Assembly: GCF_900188455.1 (NCBI RefSeq)
Contig: NZ_FZOL01000001.1
Span: forward strand, 434,001 to 498,000
Reading direction: 5' to 3'
From: Pseudomonas japonica
GTDB taxonomy: Bacteria > Pseudomonadota > Gammaproteobacteria > Pseudomonadales > Pseudomonadaceae
DNA length: 64,000 nt
The first letter of the stretch is position 1; the number at the start of each line of letters is the position of its first letter. The notes beneath the pieces were generated by a model. The model made no database searches. It was not told where the DNA came from and saw nothing but the letters and a program-made list of their open reading frames with translations. This document shows positions 39,104-46,417 of the stretch, piece by piece. The position numbers were made by a program, and so were the translations under genes.

Positions 39104-39467
39104 CGTGTAGTCCTTGAGATGCGGCGAATGTTGGAGTTGGCCGTGCACCGTTACCGGTCGCGGCCTGACCTCACAGTGATAGCAAGTTCCGCACCAGTGT
39201 GCCTGGGCCGCTGATTGTGTTGATTGACGTGGTCTTGCCGATCAAGCCGCATGCCCCGTGGCAGGGCGGCTGCGCTCGGCGCATGCGTGGTGTCGGTGCG
39301 GCCTGGGTCAAATGCTGAAACATTTGCATCGGGGGGAAGCGTTGCCGGTGCCGGGGTCGGCTGGGTAGGGTCCGGGCCTTGCGGCGTCTTTGCCGGCCTC
39401 GTCGCCGCGGCGCTGGATCTGGAGGGCACAGGAGCGTGCCCGACATGCACCCGACAAGGATCAGCCA
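39104..39467. other. Divergent region aotJ / luxR-type gene
   Basis: 364 bp with promoters for the aot operon and the regulator. No gene is seen. No clear TGTCGC-N8-AA ArgR site was found upstream of aotJ. A CAAATG-N6-CATTTG dyad is listed separately. Confidence 0.5.
39309..39326. promoter_or_regulatory. 18-bp dyad upstream of the LuxR-type gene
   Basis: CAAATGCTGAAACATTTG is a perfect 6-6-6 palindrome of lux-box length, about 140 bp upstream of the regulator start. Binding of any regulator is inference. Confidence 0.4.
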
Positions 39468-40136
39468 GTGAGCGCCACCCCCGACATCCTGCAATGGTGG
39501 CTCACCGCCAATTCGCGCTTCGACGATTGCCGCACTCCCGAAGAACTGCTCGCCGAAACCGCCCGTCAGGTGCGCAGCCTGGGCTTCGAGCGCTTTGCTC
39601 ATGGCCGCCGCCCGCGGCTGCCGTTCAGCCAGGCACGCACGCGCTTCAACGGCAACTATCCCGCCGACTGGCGCAACGACCCGGGCGACGGCATCAACCT
39701 GCGTCCGGGCCTGCTGATCTGGGACCGCTACGGCGAGGCCCCCGGCGACCTGCGCGAGCACGGCTATGCCAGCGGCGCCACCTGCATCCAGCGCGACGCC
39801 GAGGGTGCCTGGCAACTGCTGTGCGTGGCACGGCGCAAAGGGCCGATAAAGTCCCGGGAACTCCTGCCCCTGAAGTTGCAACTGCGCAGTTTGCTGGAGT
39901 TGCTCGACGAGCATCTGCAACGTGTCGAAGGCATTCCACCGAAAATCATCCTCAGCGAGCGGGAAACCCAGATATTGCGCTGGATCGCCGATGGCAAGTG
40001 CTCCAAGGGCATCGCCGGGATCCTGCAGCTTTCCGAACATACGGTGAACTTCCACATCAAGAGCATCCTGCGCAAGTTCGACTCGCCCAACCGCGTGCTG
40101 GCGGCCGCCCATGCCGCGGCACTGGGCCTGATCTGA
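39468..40136 (+). CDS. LuxR-family regulator with a degenerate autoinducer domain (LuxR solo)
   Basis: 222 residues starting at GTG 39468, with AAGGA 8 nt upstream. The N-terminal domain has the LuxR landmark NYPADW (63-68), and the C-terminal LuxR helix-turn-helix is intact (LSERETQILRWIADGKCSKG, HTVNFHIKSILRKF). Positions that normally hold Tyr (4 after the Trp) and Asp-Pro (13-14 after it) read P72 and G81-L82, so ordinary acyl-homoserine-lactone binding is doubtful. No luxI-type synthase is in the window. It points toward the pap cluster and ends 378 bp before it, so it is the likely local regulator. Confidence 0.78.
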   Translation: MSATPDILQWWLTANSRFDDCRTPEELLAETARQVRSLGFERFAHGRRPRLPFSQARTRFNGNYPADWRNDPGDGINLRPGLLIWDRYGEAPGDLREHGYASGATCIQRDAEGAWQLLCVARRKGPIKSRELLPLKLQLRSLLELLDEHLQRVEGIPPKIILSERETQILRWIADGKCSKGIAGILQLSEHTVNFHIKSILRKFDSPNRVLAAAHAAALGLI

Positions 40137-40256
40137 CGCTCCGTTCGTCATGTCGTGGCGACCGCCGGACGGCAATGTTTAGGCCTGGGTCGACCACGGC
40201 AAACGTCACTGTTGTAGAGCGATTGCGCGGCGAACGATGGCGAACTTCGTCTATCG

Positions 40257-40280
40257 GGAAATATTGGCAGGGATATTTCC
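40257..40280. promoter_or_regulatory. Dyad 1 upstream of the pap-type cluster
   Basis: GGAAATAT / ATATTTCC, perfect 8-bp arms with spacer TGGCAGGG (24 bp in all). Size and symmetry suit a dimeric regulator's operator. Confidence 0.5.
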
Positions 40281-40361
40281 TACAGCGTGCAACCTACCTG
40301 TTCCGGCAGTTGTTGTTGACCTCCATTGCCCCTAGTGTCTGCGCCGTGCTGTCGAGTGGAC

Positions 40362-40404
40362 GAACAGCGAGCGAACAATCCCACCCTTTGTTCGCTCACT
40401 GTTC
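40362..40404. promoter_or_regulatory. Dyad 2, long inverted repeat upstream of the pap-type cluster
   Basis: Arms GAACAGCGAGCGAACAA and TTGTTCGCTCACTGTTC pair at 16 of 17 positions around a 9-nt spacer. There is no U-tract, so it is not a plain terminator; it may be an operator or a leader hairpin. Confidence 0.6.
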
Positions 40405-40429
40405 CCCCCCTGACATTTCGGACGGGTTC

Positions 40430-40452
40430 GAGACAAGCCGGCAGCTTGTCTC
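40430..40452. promoter_or_regulatory. Dyad 3, hairpin near the cluster start
   Basis: GAGACAAGC / GCTTGTCTC, perfect 9-bp stem with loop CGGCA, 62 nt before the first start codon; likely in the 5' leader. Confidence 0.5.
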
Positions 40453-40514
40453 CTGGCACTGCCCCCGCGTGCCAGCCGTCCCGTTTTTCGCTTTCGCAAT
40501 TGCTGGAGACAACC

Positions 40515-41945
40515 ATGATTCATGACGTTGTTGTGGTCGGCAGCGGTGCTGTCGGCGCGTCCATCGCATTCGAACTGGCGAGCCGCGGGCTGAAGGTGTG
40601 CCGGGTTGGCGAGGTCAGCCGGCGCAATGCCGCCTCGCGCGCCGCGGGCGCCATGAACGGCTGTTTCGGCGAGGTGACCCGCGGCTTGCTGGCCAGCGAG
40701 CCTGGTCGCCTGAAACTGGCGATGGATATCCAGGCCAAGGGCCTCTGGGCGCACTGGAGCGAGCGCCTGAGCCGCGCCAGTGGCAATCCGACCGGCCTGC
40801 TCAGCGCCTGCGGCACCCACGTGATCCTCAATTCCGCCGGCCTGGGCGAGATCGACAGTGGCAACTACGCGGCCATCGAGCAGGCCCTGCGCGACTACCA
40901 GACCTTCTACACCCCGCTGGCGCCGGAGCAACTGGAGTGGGTCAGGGCCAACGAACTGGTGCGGCCGATGCAGGCCTTGCTGATCCCCGACGAGAACGCC
41001 ATCGACGCGCCCCTGCTGCTGGACAAGCTCGACGCCGCGCTGCTCGGCTGCGGTGGCGAGATCATCGACGGCAATGCCCGCGCGGTGCTCAGCGAAGGCT
41101 GGAGCGCCACCGGCGTGGCCCTCGACGATGGCCGGCATCTGCCGGCCCGGCATGTGGTGGTGGCCGCGGGCGTGCACTCGCTGGAACTGCTCGAGGGCCT
41201 GGAGGAAATCCATCGGCACATTCCGCCGCTGTTCGCCGGCTACGGTGTGTCCATCCTCCTGCGCCAGCGGCCCGGGCAGAGCCTGCCGCGAACGGTGGTC
41301 CGCACGCCGAACCGGGCGTTCGCCTGCGGGCTGCATTGCGTCCCGCGTGGCGACGACCTGCTGTATATCGGCGCGACCAATATCCTCGCCGAGCGACCGC
41401 GCAGCCATGCCCAGGTGTCCGATGTGCAGTTTCTCCTCGATTGCGCGGTCGACCAGCTCAACCTCGATCTGCATGACGCGGCCATCGTCGATATCCAGGT
41501 CGGCAACCGGCCGATCAGCGCCGATGGCTTCCCCCTGATCGGGCCCTGCGAGTACGACGGCCTGTGGCTGGCCACCGGCACCTACCGCGACGGTCTGCAC
41601 CAGTCGCCGCTGTTGGCCGGCTGGATCGCCGACCGTATCGAAGGGCTCGACAACAGCCTCGACCTGAGCTGCTTCACCCCGCTGCGCGAACCCCTGGCCG
41701 GGCTGCCGCGGGACGAGGCGGTGGCGGAAACGGTGCGGCAGATGTTCGCCACGGGCTACGAGTACCGCTGGAACATCAAACCGTACTGGATGCCGCTGCT
41801 CGATCAGGGCATGAGCGAGAACTACACGCGCCTGATCACTTCGCTGCACCCACGCTACACCCCACCGCCTGAGCTGGTGGCCTTCTCCTGGCTGTACCGC
41901 TCGATGTACGAGCGCCTGGCCCGCTACTACGAGGCCTGGTCATGA
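40515..41945 (+). CDS. FAD-dependent amine/amino-acid oxidoreductase (DAO family) of the pap-type cluster
   Basis: Protein of 476 residues. The N-terminal Rossmann motif is VVVVGSGAVGASIAFELASRG (G9, G11, G14), and the C-terminal FAD/substrate region is GNRPISADGFPLIGPCEYDGLWLATGTYRDGLHQSPLLAG, as in D-amino-acid oxidase, glycine oxidase and ThiO-type enzymes. No signal peptide, so cytosolic. GGAG precedes the ATG. It is the first gene of seven and overlaps the next by 4 nt. Inferred role: oxidation of an amino acid, amine or dihydropyrazine-type intermediate. The exact substrate cannot be read from sequence. Confidence 0.8.
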   Translation: MIHDVVVVGSGAVGASIAFELASRGLKVCRVGEVSRRNAASRAAGAMNGCFGEVTRGLLASEPGRLKLAMDIQAKGLWAHWSERLSRASGNPTGLLSACGTHVILNSAGLGEIDSGNYAAIEQALRDYQTFYTPLAPEQLEWVRANELVRPMQALLIPDENAIDAPLLLDKLDAALLGCGGEIIDGNARAVLSEGWSATGVALDDGRHLPARHVVVAAGVHSLELLEGLEEIHRHIPPLFAGYGVSILLRQRPGQSLPRTVVRTPNRAFACGLHCVPRGDDLLYIGATNILAERPRSHAQVSDVQFLLDCAVDQLNLDLHDAAIVDIQVGNRPISADGFPLIGPCEYDGLWLATGTYRDGLHQSPLLAGWIADRIEGLDNSLDLSCFTPLREPLAGLPRDEAVAETVRQMFATGYEYRWNIKPYWMPLLDQGMSENYTRLITSLHPRYTPPPELVAFSWLYRSMYERLARYYEAWS

Positions 41946-42787
41946 TTCTCTGTGCGTTCGAACACCATCAGGCCATGGCCCTGCGCAAACTCGACGGCGC
42001 CGGGGTGTGGGATCCGCTCGGTGACCTGCGGGCCCTCACCGACAAGCACTTCAGCCCCGACCGGGCCCTCGACGCACAGCGTCTGGACAGTTTTCGCAGC
42101 GATGTGGCCGAGCGCTGCGCGCGCATTCCGCTGGGCCACATCCTCGGCTACGTCGACTTCGGCGAGCAGCGTCTGCTGGTCGGCAGCGGCACCTTCGTGC
42201 CACGCCGACAGAGCCTGGCCATGGTGCGCTGGATCGAGCGCAACCTGGCCCTGAGTCGCGAATCGACGGTCTACGACCTGTGCGCCGGGGTCGGCGCCAT
42301 CGGCCTGGCGATCTGGGCTGGCAGCGCCGCGCGCACCGTCTGCGTCGACAGCGACAGCACCGCGCAAGCCTACCTGCGCCGCAATATCCAGCGTCTCGAT
42401 GCGCGGCACGAAGTCAGCCCGCTGGCGGCGGACATCACCTGCCTGGAGGCTTTCGAGCACGCCCGTGGGCGCGTCGATGTGGTGGTCAGCAATCCGCCCT
42501 ACGTGCCCCATGGCACCGAGTTGTTGCCCGAATGGAGCGGGCATCATCCGCCGGGTGCCATCTTCGCCGGGCAGCGGGGCGGCGAACTGATCGCCGCCAG
42601 CGCACGCCTGGCCGCGGCGCTGCTGCGCCCGGGCGGGGTGCTCCTGGTCGAGCACGGCGAGGCGCAATCGGCGCAGGTCGGCAGTCTGCTCGAAGAGCAC
42701 GGCTTCCACTCGATCCGGCACTGCCACGACGACGATTTCAGCGACGCGACGGGGCCTTCCGTCTTCACCGCGGGGAGAACGGCATGA
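41942..42787 (+). CDS. PrmC/HemK-like class I SAM-dependent methyltransferase
   Basis: Protein of 281 residues. The N-terminal helical part carries a PrmC-like RIPLGHILGYVDFGEQRLLV, SGTFVPRRQ; SAM motif I is YDLCAGVGAIGLAI (111-124) and the catalytic N/Q-methyltransferase motif is SNPPYVP (183-189, NPPY 184-187). NPPY enzymes methylate planar amide or amino nitrogens (Gln side chain, adenine, cytosine). In this cluster an arylamine, or another small-molecule nitrogen, is an attractive target, but that is inference. It is a second PrmC-type protein and not the housekeeping copy, because there is no prfA beside it. It overlaps both neighbours by 4 nt. Confidence 0.8.
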   Translation: MILCAFEHHQAMALRKLDGAGVWDPLGDLRALTDKHFSPDRALDAQRLDSFRSDVAERCARIPLGHILGYVDFGEQRLLVGSGTFVPRRQSLAMVRWIERNLALSRESTVYDLCAGVGAIGLAIWAGSAARTVCVDSDSTAQAYLRRNIQRLDARHEVSPLAADITCLEAFEHARGRVDVVVSNPPYVPHGTELLPEWSGHHPPGAIFAGQRGGELIAASARLAAALLRPGGVLLVEHGEAQSAQVGSLLEEHGFHSIRHCHDDDFSDATGPSVFTAGRTA

Positions 42788-44052
42788 ACGACTACACACG
42801 GGTGCCCGCCGGCACCGATGACAACTGGATGAACATCCGCCGCCAGCGCACCAGCGAGGCGCTGGGCAGCGCGCTGGCCGAGGGCCTCACCGGCTTCGAG
42901 GTGATCGCCCGCAACGGCAAGCAGCTGACCCTGGTGGACGGCAGCACCTGCACCGAGTTCGTTTCCTGTTCCTACCTCGGCCTGGAAAGCCATCCGGCGC
43001 TGATCCTTGCCGCCCAGGTGGCGCTGGAGCGCATCGGCGTGCACCTGTCGTCCAGCCGCGGGGCGATGAGCCCGGTGTACCTGCGCCAACTGGAGCAACT
43101 GCTCGGCGATATCTACGCCGGTTGCAGCGTCACCGTGTTCAGTTCCACCAGCAATGCCCATCTCGGCGTGCTGCCATTGCTCGGCAGCGGCGGCATGGAC
43201 GGCTATGTCACCCGCGAGGGTGGGGTGATGTGGCTGGTGGACCGTACCGCCCATGCCTCGATGCAGGTACTGCGTGGCGTACTGGCGCAGTTCGGCCCGG
43301 TGCAGCGGGTCGACAGCGCTGACGGCGATGCGCTGGACGAGGCCCTTGCCCATTGCGACCGCGAGCGCCGGACCCCGGTGCTGCTGATCGATGGCGTCGG
43401 CTCGATGTCCGGCCTGCTGCCGGTGGCGGCCCTCGCCGAGCGCCTGCGCGGGCACGGCGGCTACCTGTACGTCGACGATGCCCACGGCATCTCCATCACC
43501 GGTCGCCATGGCGCCGGCTATGCCTTCGAGAACCTCGGGCATGAGCTGCCGGCCAATACCCTGATCGCCGGCTCGCTGAGCAAAGCCTTCGGTGGCGCCG
43601 GCGGCTTCATCGTGCTCAAGCCCGGGGCCAATGCCGGGCAACTGCGCGCCCTGGCCAATCCCCTGGTATTCGGTCACAGCATCCCGGTGCCGCTGATGGC
43701 GGCCAACGTCGCCGCCGCGCAGATCCACCTGTCCTCGGAGATCCAGCCGCTGCAGCAGGCGTTGTGGGGCAATCTGCGGCGTCTCGACGAGCGGGTCGGG
43801 CAGCCCCTGCTGAACAGTGGCCTGCGCGCGCCGATCCGCGGCGCGCTGTTCGACAACGAACGCCAGGGCAGCATCGCCGCCAGTGCCCTGCGCGCCTCGG
43901 GGCTGGTGGTGTTCCCGGTGTTCTACCCGATCGTCGAGAGCGGCCGCGCCTTGCTGCGCTGCGCGGTTTCGGCGACGCACAGTCCGGAGCAGATCGACTG
44001 CCTGGCACGCAAGCTCAACCTGCAACTGAGCCGGGCGCCCGGCCAACGTTGA
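42784..44052 (+). CDS. PLP-dependent alpha-oxoamine synthase (AONS/KBL/CqsA family)
   Basis: Protein of 422 residues of fold-type I. Landmarks are SYLGLESHP (63-71), His stacking on PLP in VDRTAHASM (H157), the Asp of YVDDAHGIS (D231/D232, H234) and Schiff-base Lys K267 in SLSKAFGGAGGF. The family condenses an amino acid with an acyl-CoA and loses CO2, giving an alpha-aminoketone. Next to papABC the likely amino acid is 4-aminophenylalanine. The start overlaps the methyltransferase stop by 4 nt. As I recall, a related pap-linked enzyme in P. fluorescens SBW25 makes such an aminoketone on the way to a pyrazine. Confidence 0.85.
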   Translation: MNDYTRVPAGTDDNWMNIRRQRTSEALGSALAEGLTGFEVIARNGKQLTLVDGSTCTEFVSCSYLGLESHPALILAAQVALERIGVHLSSSRGAMSPVYLRQLEQLLGDIYAGCSVTVFSSTSNAHLGVLPLLGSGGMDGYVTREGGVMWLVDRTAHASMQVLRGVLAQFGPVQRVDSADGDALDEALAHCDRERRTPVLLIDGVGSMSGLLPVAALAERLRGHGGYLYVDDAHGISITGRHGAGYAFENLGHELPANTLIAGSLSKAFGGAGGFIVLKPGANAGQLRALANPLVFGHSIPVPLMAANVAAAQIHLSSEIQPLQQALWGNLRRLDERVGQPLLNSGLRAPIRGALFDNERQGSIAASALRASGLVVFPVFYPIVESGRALLRCAVSATHSPEQIDCLARKLNLQLSRAPGQR

Positions 44053-44068
44053 ACGCGGAGGCAGCGAT

Positions 44069-44401
44069 ATGTCAGGCATTCCTTTCGATCCGGCGTCCGC
44101 GGGCTTCCAGGACCTGCGGCCCTGTCGCGAGCAACTGGACCGGATCAACCTGCTGCTGGTCGATCTGCTCGCCGAGCGCATGACCATCTGTCGGGTCATC
44201 GCACTCATCAAGGCGCGTCGCGGCATGCCGGTCATCCAGCCGCAGCGTGTCTTGTCGACCCTGGAGCGGGTGCGCGAACTGTCGCGAACACGGCAGTTGC
44301 GCGCGGAATACCTCGAAGACCTGTTCCAGTTGATCATCGAGGAGACCTGCGACGAGGAACTGCGGGTCATGGCCGATCTGCAGCGCTCGGGCGAGGGCTG
44401 A
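44069..44401 (+). CDS. papB: PapB-type 4-amino-4-deoxychorismate mutase (AroQ fold)
   Basis: Protein of 110 residues, all-helical chorismate-mutase type 2. Aligned by eye to the E. coli enzyme, the cationic residues that bind the carboxylates are kept (R20, R37, K48, R60 for R11, R28, K39, R51). D48 and E52, which contact the C4 hydroxyl, are Q57 and V61, and Q88 is E97. This pattern suggests rearrangement of the 4-amino substrate to 4-amino-4-deoxyprephenate. It lies 16 bp after the oxoamine synthase and 3 bp before papA. Confidence 0.82.
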   Translation: MSGIPFDPASAGFQDLRPCREQLDRINLLLVDLLAERMTICRVIALIKARRGMPVIQPQRVLSTLERVRELSRTRQLRAEYLEDLFQLIIEETCDEELRVMADLQRSGEG

Positions 44402-44404
44402 AAC

Positions 44405-46414
44405 ATGCGCGTGCTGATCGTCGACAACTTCGATTCCTTCACCAACAACATCGCCCAGTATCTCTACGAAGTCTGCGGCGAGCAGCCGGTGGTGGTGCCC
44501 AACACCCGGCGTTTCGAACAGCTCGACCTGGCGCGCTTCGATGCCGTGGTGCTGTCGCCGGGACCGGGGCATCCGGCGCGGGCCGCCGACTTCGGGGTCT
44601 GCCGCGAGGTGCTGGAGCGCGCGACCGTGCCCCTGCTCGGGGTCTGCCTGGGCCACCAGGGCATCAACTGCTTTTTCGGCGGCAGGGTGGAGCGCGCACC
44701 GCGGCCGGTACACGGCTATCGCACGCGCATCCGCCATAGCGCCGACGACCTGTTCGCCGGCATCGAGCAGGATTTCGAGGTGGTGCGCTATCACTCGCTG
44801 GTCTGCACCGAAGTGCCGGACTGCCTGGCGATCACCGCGCGCTCGGCCTGCGGCCTGGTCATGGGCCTGGCCCATCGCGAACGGCCGATCTGGGGTGTGC
44901 AGTTCCATCCCGAATCCATCGATTCGCAGTTTGGCCAGCAGATCCTGCGCAACTTCGTTCGCCTGGTTGACGAAGGGCGCGGACAGCCCGGGCAGGAGGC
45001 GATCGCCGCAGCCCTGGCTGCCGCTGGCGGGCCAACCCGGCTGCAGGTCGATTACCAGGCGCTGGCGCCGCTGCCGGCGCCGTTTGACGCCTTCGCCAGC
45101 CAGTTTGGCGACGCTGCCGCGGCCTTCTGGCTGGACAGCGAACTGGCCGACCCGGGCCAGGCCCGCTATTCGCTGATGGGGGCCTGCGATCCGGGTTCGG
45201 CGCTGGTTTTCCGCTATGACGTCGAGCGTCGCCAACTGCGCATCGAGGGCCCCGGAGGACACAGCGTGCTGCGCGGCGATTTTTTCGCGCTGATGAGCGG
45301 CATTGTGGCGCGCCTGCGTCCCGCGAGCGGGGTGCCGGCGCCGTTTCCCTTCACCGGTGGCCTGGTGGGCTACCTGGGCTACGAGCTCAAGGCGCTGACC
45401 GGTGCGGACAACATCCATGTTTCGGACCTGCCCGACGCGCTGTTCTACCTGCCGCAGAACTTCCTGGTGTTCGATCACCATCGCGACCAGGCCTGGCTCT
45501 GCCACCTGTGGGGTGAGCGCCTGAGCCTGCGCCCGTCGCGCCAGGCCGAGCCGGGCAAGGTCCCCGAGTACTTTCCGGGGCCGGTGGCCGAGGCCGCCCT
45601 GGGACTGGCCGATTGTTCCAGCACCTACCAGGCCAAGGTGGATGCCTGCCTGCAACAGATCGTCGATGGCGAGTCCTATGAAATCTGTCTGACCAATCGC
45701 GCGCGCATGCCCTGTACCGAAGCACCGCTGCGCGTCTACCAGCGCATGCGGGCGATCAGCCCGGTGCCCTATGGTGCGTTCATCGACACGGGTGACTTCG
45801 CCATTCTCAGCGCTTCGCCGGAGACCTTCCTGCGCATCGACCGCGATGCTCGGGTCCAGTCGCGGCCGATCAAGGGCACCCGCCCGCGTGGCTGCACCCC
45901 GGAGATCGACCGGCTGCTGCGCGAAGACCTCGCCGGCTCGGCCAAGGACCGTGCGGAGAACCTGATGATCGTCGACCTGGTGCGCCACGACCTCAACGGC
46001 ATCTGCGTGCCGGGAACGGTGCGGGTGCCGAAGGCTTTTGCCATCGAAAGCTATTCCTCGGTGCACCAGTTGGTCTCCACCGTGGAGGGGCGGCTGCGCG
46101 CCGACGTCGATGTCTTCGCGGCGATCCGCGCCTGTTTTCCCGGTGGTTCCATGACCGGCGCGCCGAAGCGCCGGACCATGCAGATCATCGACCGTCTGGA
46201 AGCTTCGGCGCGTGGCGTGTACGCCGGTGCCCTGGGCTGGATCGGCCTCGACGGGCACACCGAACTGAGCATCGTCATACGCACCGCGGTGCTCCGCGAC
46301 GGCATCGCCTGCTTCGGCATCGGTGGCGCCATCGTCGCGGCCTCGGACCCCGAGCAGGAAATGCACGAGACGCTGGTCAAGGCCAGCGTTCCGTTCCACA
46401 GCATCAGGAGGTGA
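44405..46414 (+). CDS. papA: Fused 4-amino-4-deoxychorismate synthase (PapA; PabA-PabB fusion)
   Basis: Protein of 669 residues. The N-terminal glutamine amidotransferase (1-190) has nucleophile C81 (GVCLGHQGI), oxyanion segment SPGPGHP and catalytic H168/E170 (VQFHPES). The C-terminal chorismate-binding domain (about 225-669) has the hallmark PIKGT (488-492): the Lys in place of the Ala of anthranilate synthase marks aminodeoxychorismate synthases. DLVRHDLN, FPGGSMTGAPKRR and GIGGAIV complete the site. The fusion is typical of antibiotic pap/cml clusters, while folate PabA and PabB are usually separate. AGGAGG overlaps its stop for papC translation. Confidence 0.9.
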   Translation: MRVLIVDNFDSFTNNIAQYLYEVCGEQPVVVPNTRRFEQLDLARFDAVVLSPGPGHPARAADFGVCREVLERATVPLLGVCLGHQGINCFFGGRVERAPRPVHGYRTRIRHSADDLFAGIEQDFEVVRYHSLVCTEVPDCLAITARSACGLVMGLAHRERPIWGVQFHPESIDSQFGQQILRNFVRLVDEGRGQPGQEAIAAALAAAGGPTRLQVDYQALAPLPAPFDAFASQFGDAAAAFWLDSELADPGQARYSLMGACDPGSALVFRYDVERRQLRIEGPGGHSVLRGDFFALMSGIVARLRPASGVPAPFPFTGGLVGYLGYELKALTGADNIHVSDLPDALFYLPQNFLVFDHHRDQAWLCHLWGERLSLRPSRQAEPGKVPEYFPGPVAEAALGLADCSSTYQAKVDACLQQIVDGESYEICLTNRARMPCTEAPLRVYQRMRAISPVPYGAFIDTGDFAILSASPETFLRIDRDARVQSRPIKGTRPRGCTPEIDRLLREDLAGSAKDRAENLMIVDLVRHDLNGICVPGTVRVPKAFAIESYSSVHQLVSTVEGRLRADVDVFAAIRACFPGGSMTGAPKRRTMQIIDRLEASARGVYAGALGWIGLDGHTELSIVIRTAVLRDGIACFGIGGAIVAASDPEQEMHETLVKASVPFHSIRR

Positions 46415-46417
46415 GAC

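Larger units (their letters stand above)
40137..40514. other. Leader/promoter region of the pap-type cluster
   Basis: 378 bp without a gene. It contains three separate inverted repeats (listed individually) ending 62 nt before the first start codon. It presumably holds the cluster promoter. Confidence 0.6.

Noticed and set aside
40362..40404. The 17-bp-arm dyad as a terminator of the LuxR-type gene
   Set aside because: It lies more than 220 bp past the stop and lacks a U-tract; it is treated as a regulatory dyad.
40421..40452. tRNA-like GGTTCGA sequence
   Set aside because: No cloverleaf can be formed around it; it overlaps the third leader dyad. No tRNA was found anywhere in the window.
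41942..42787. Housekeeping PrmC release-factor methyltransferase
   Set aside because: No prfA or hemA context. It is embedded by 4-nt overlaps in a biosynthetic operon and its N-terminal domain is divergent.
44405..46414. Anthranilate synthase (TrpEG/PhnAB-like) for the fused enzyme
   Set aside because: The PIKGT motif has Lys where anthranilate synthases have Ala, and the papB/papC neighbours indicate aminodeoxychorismate chemistry.
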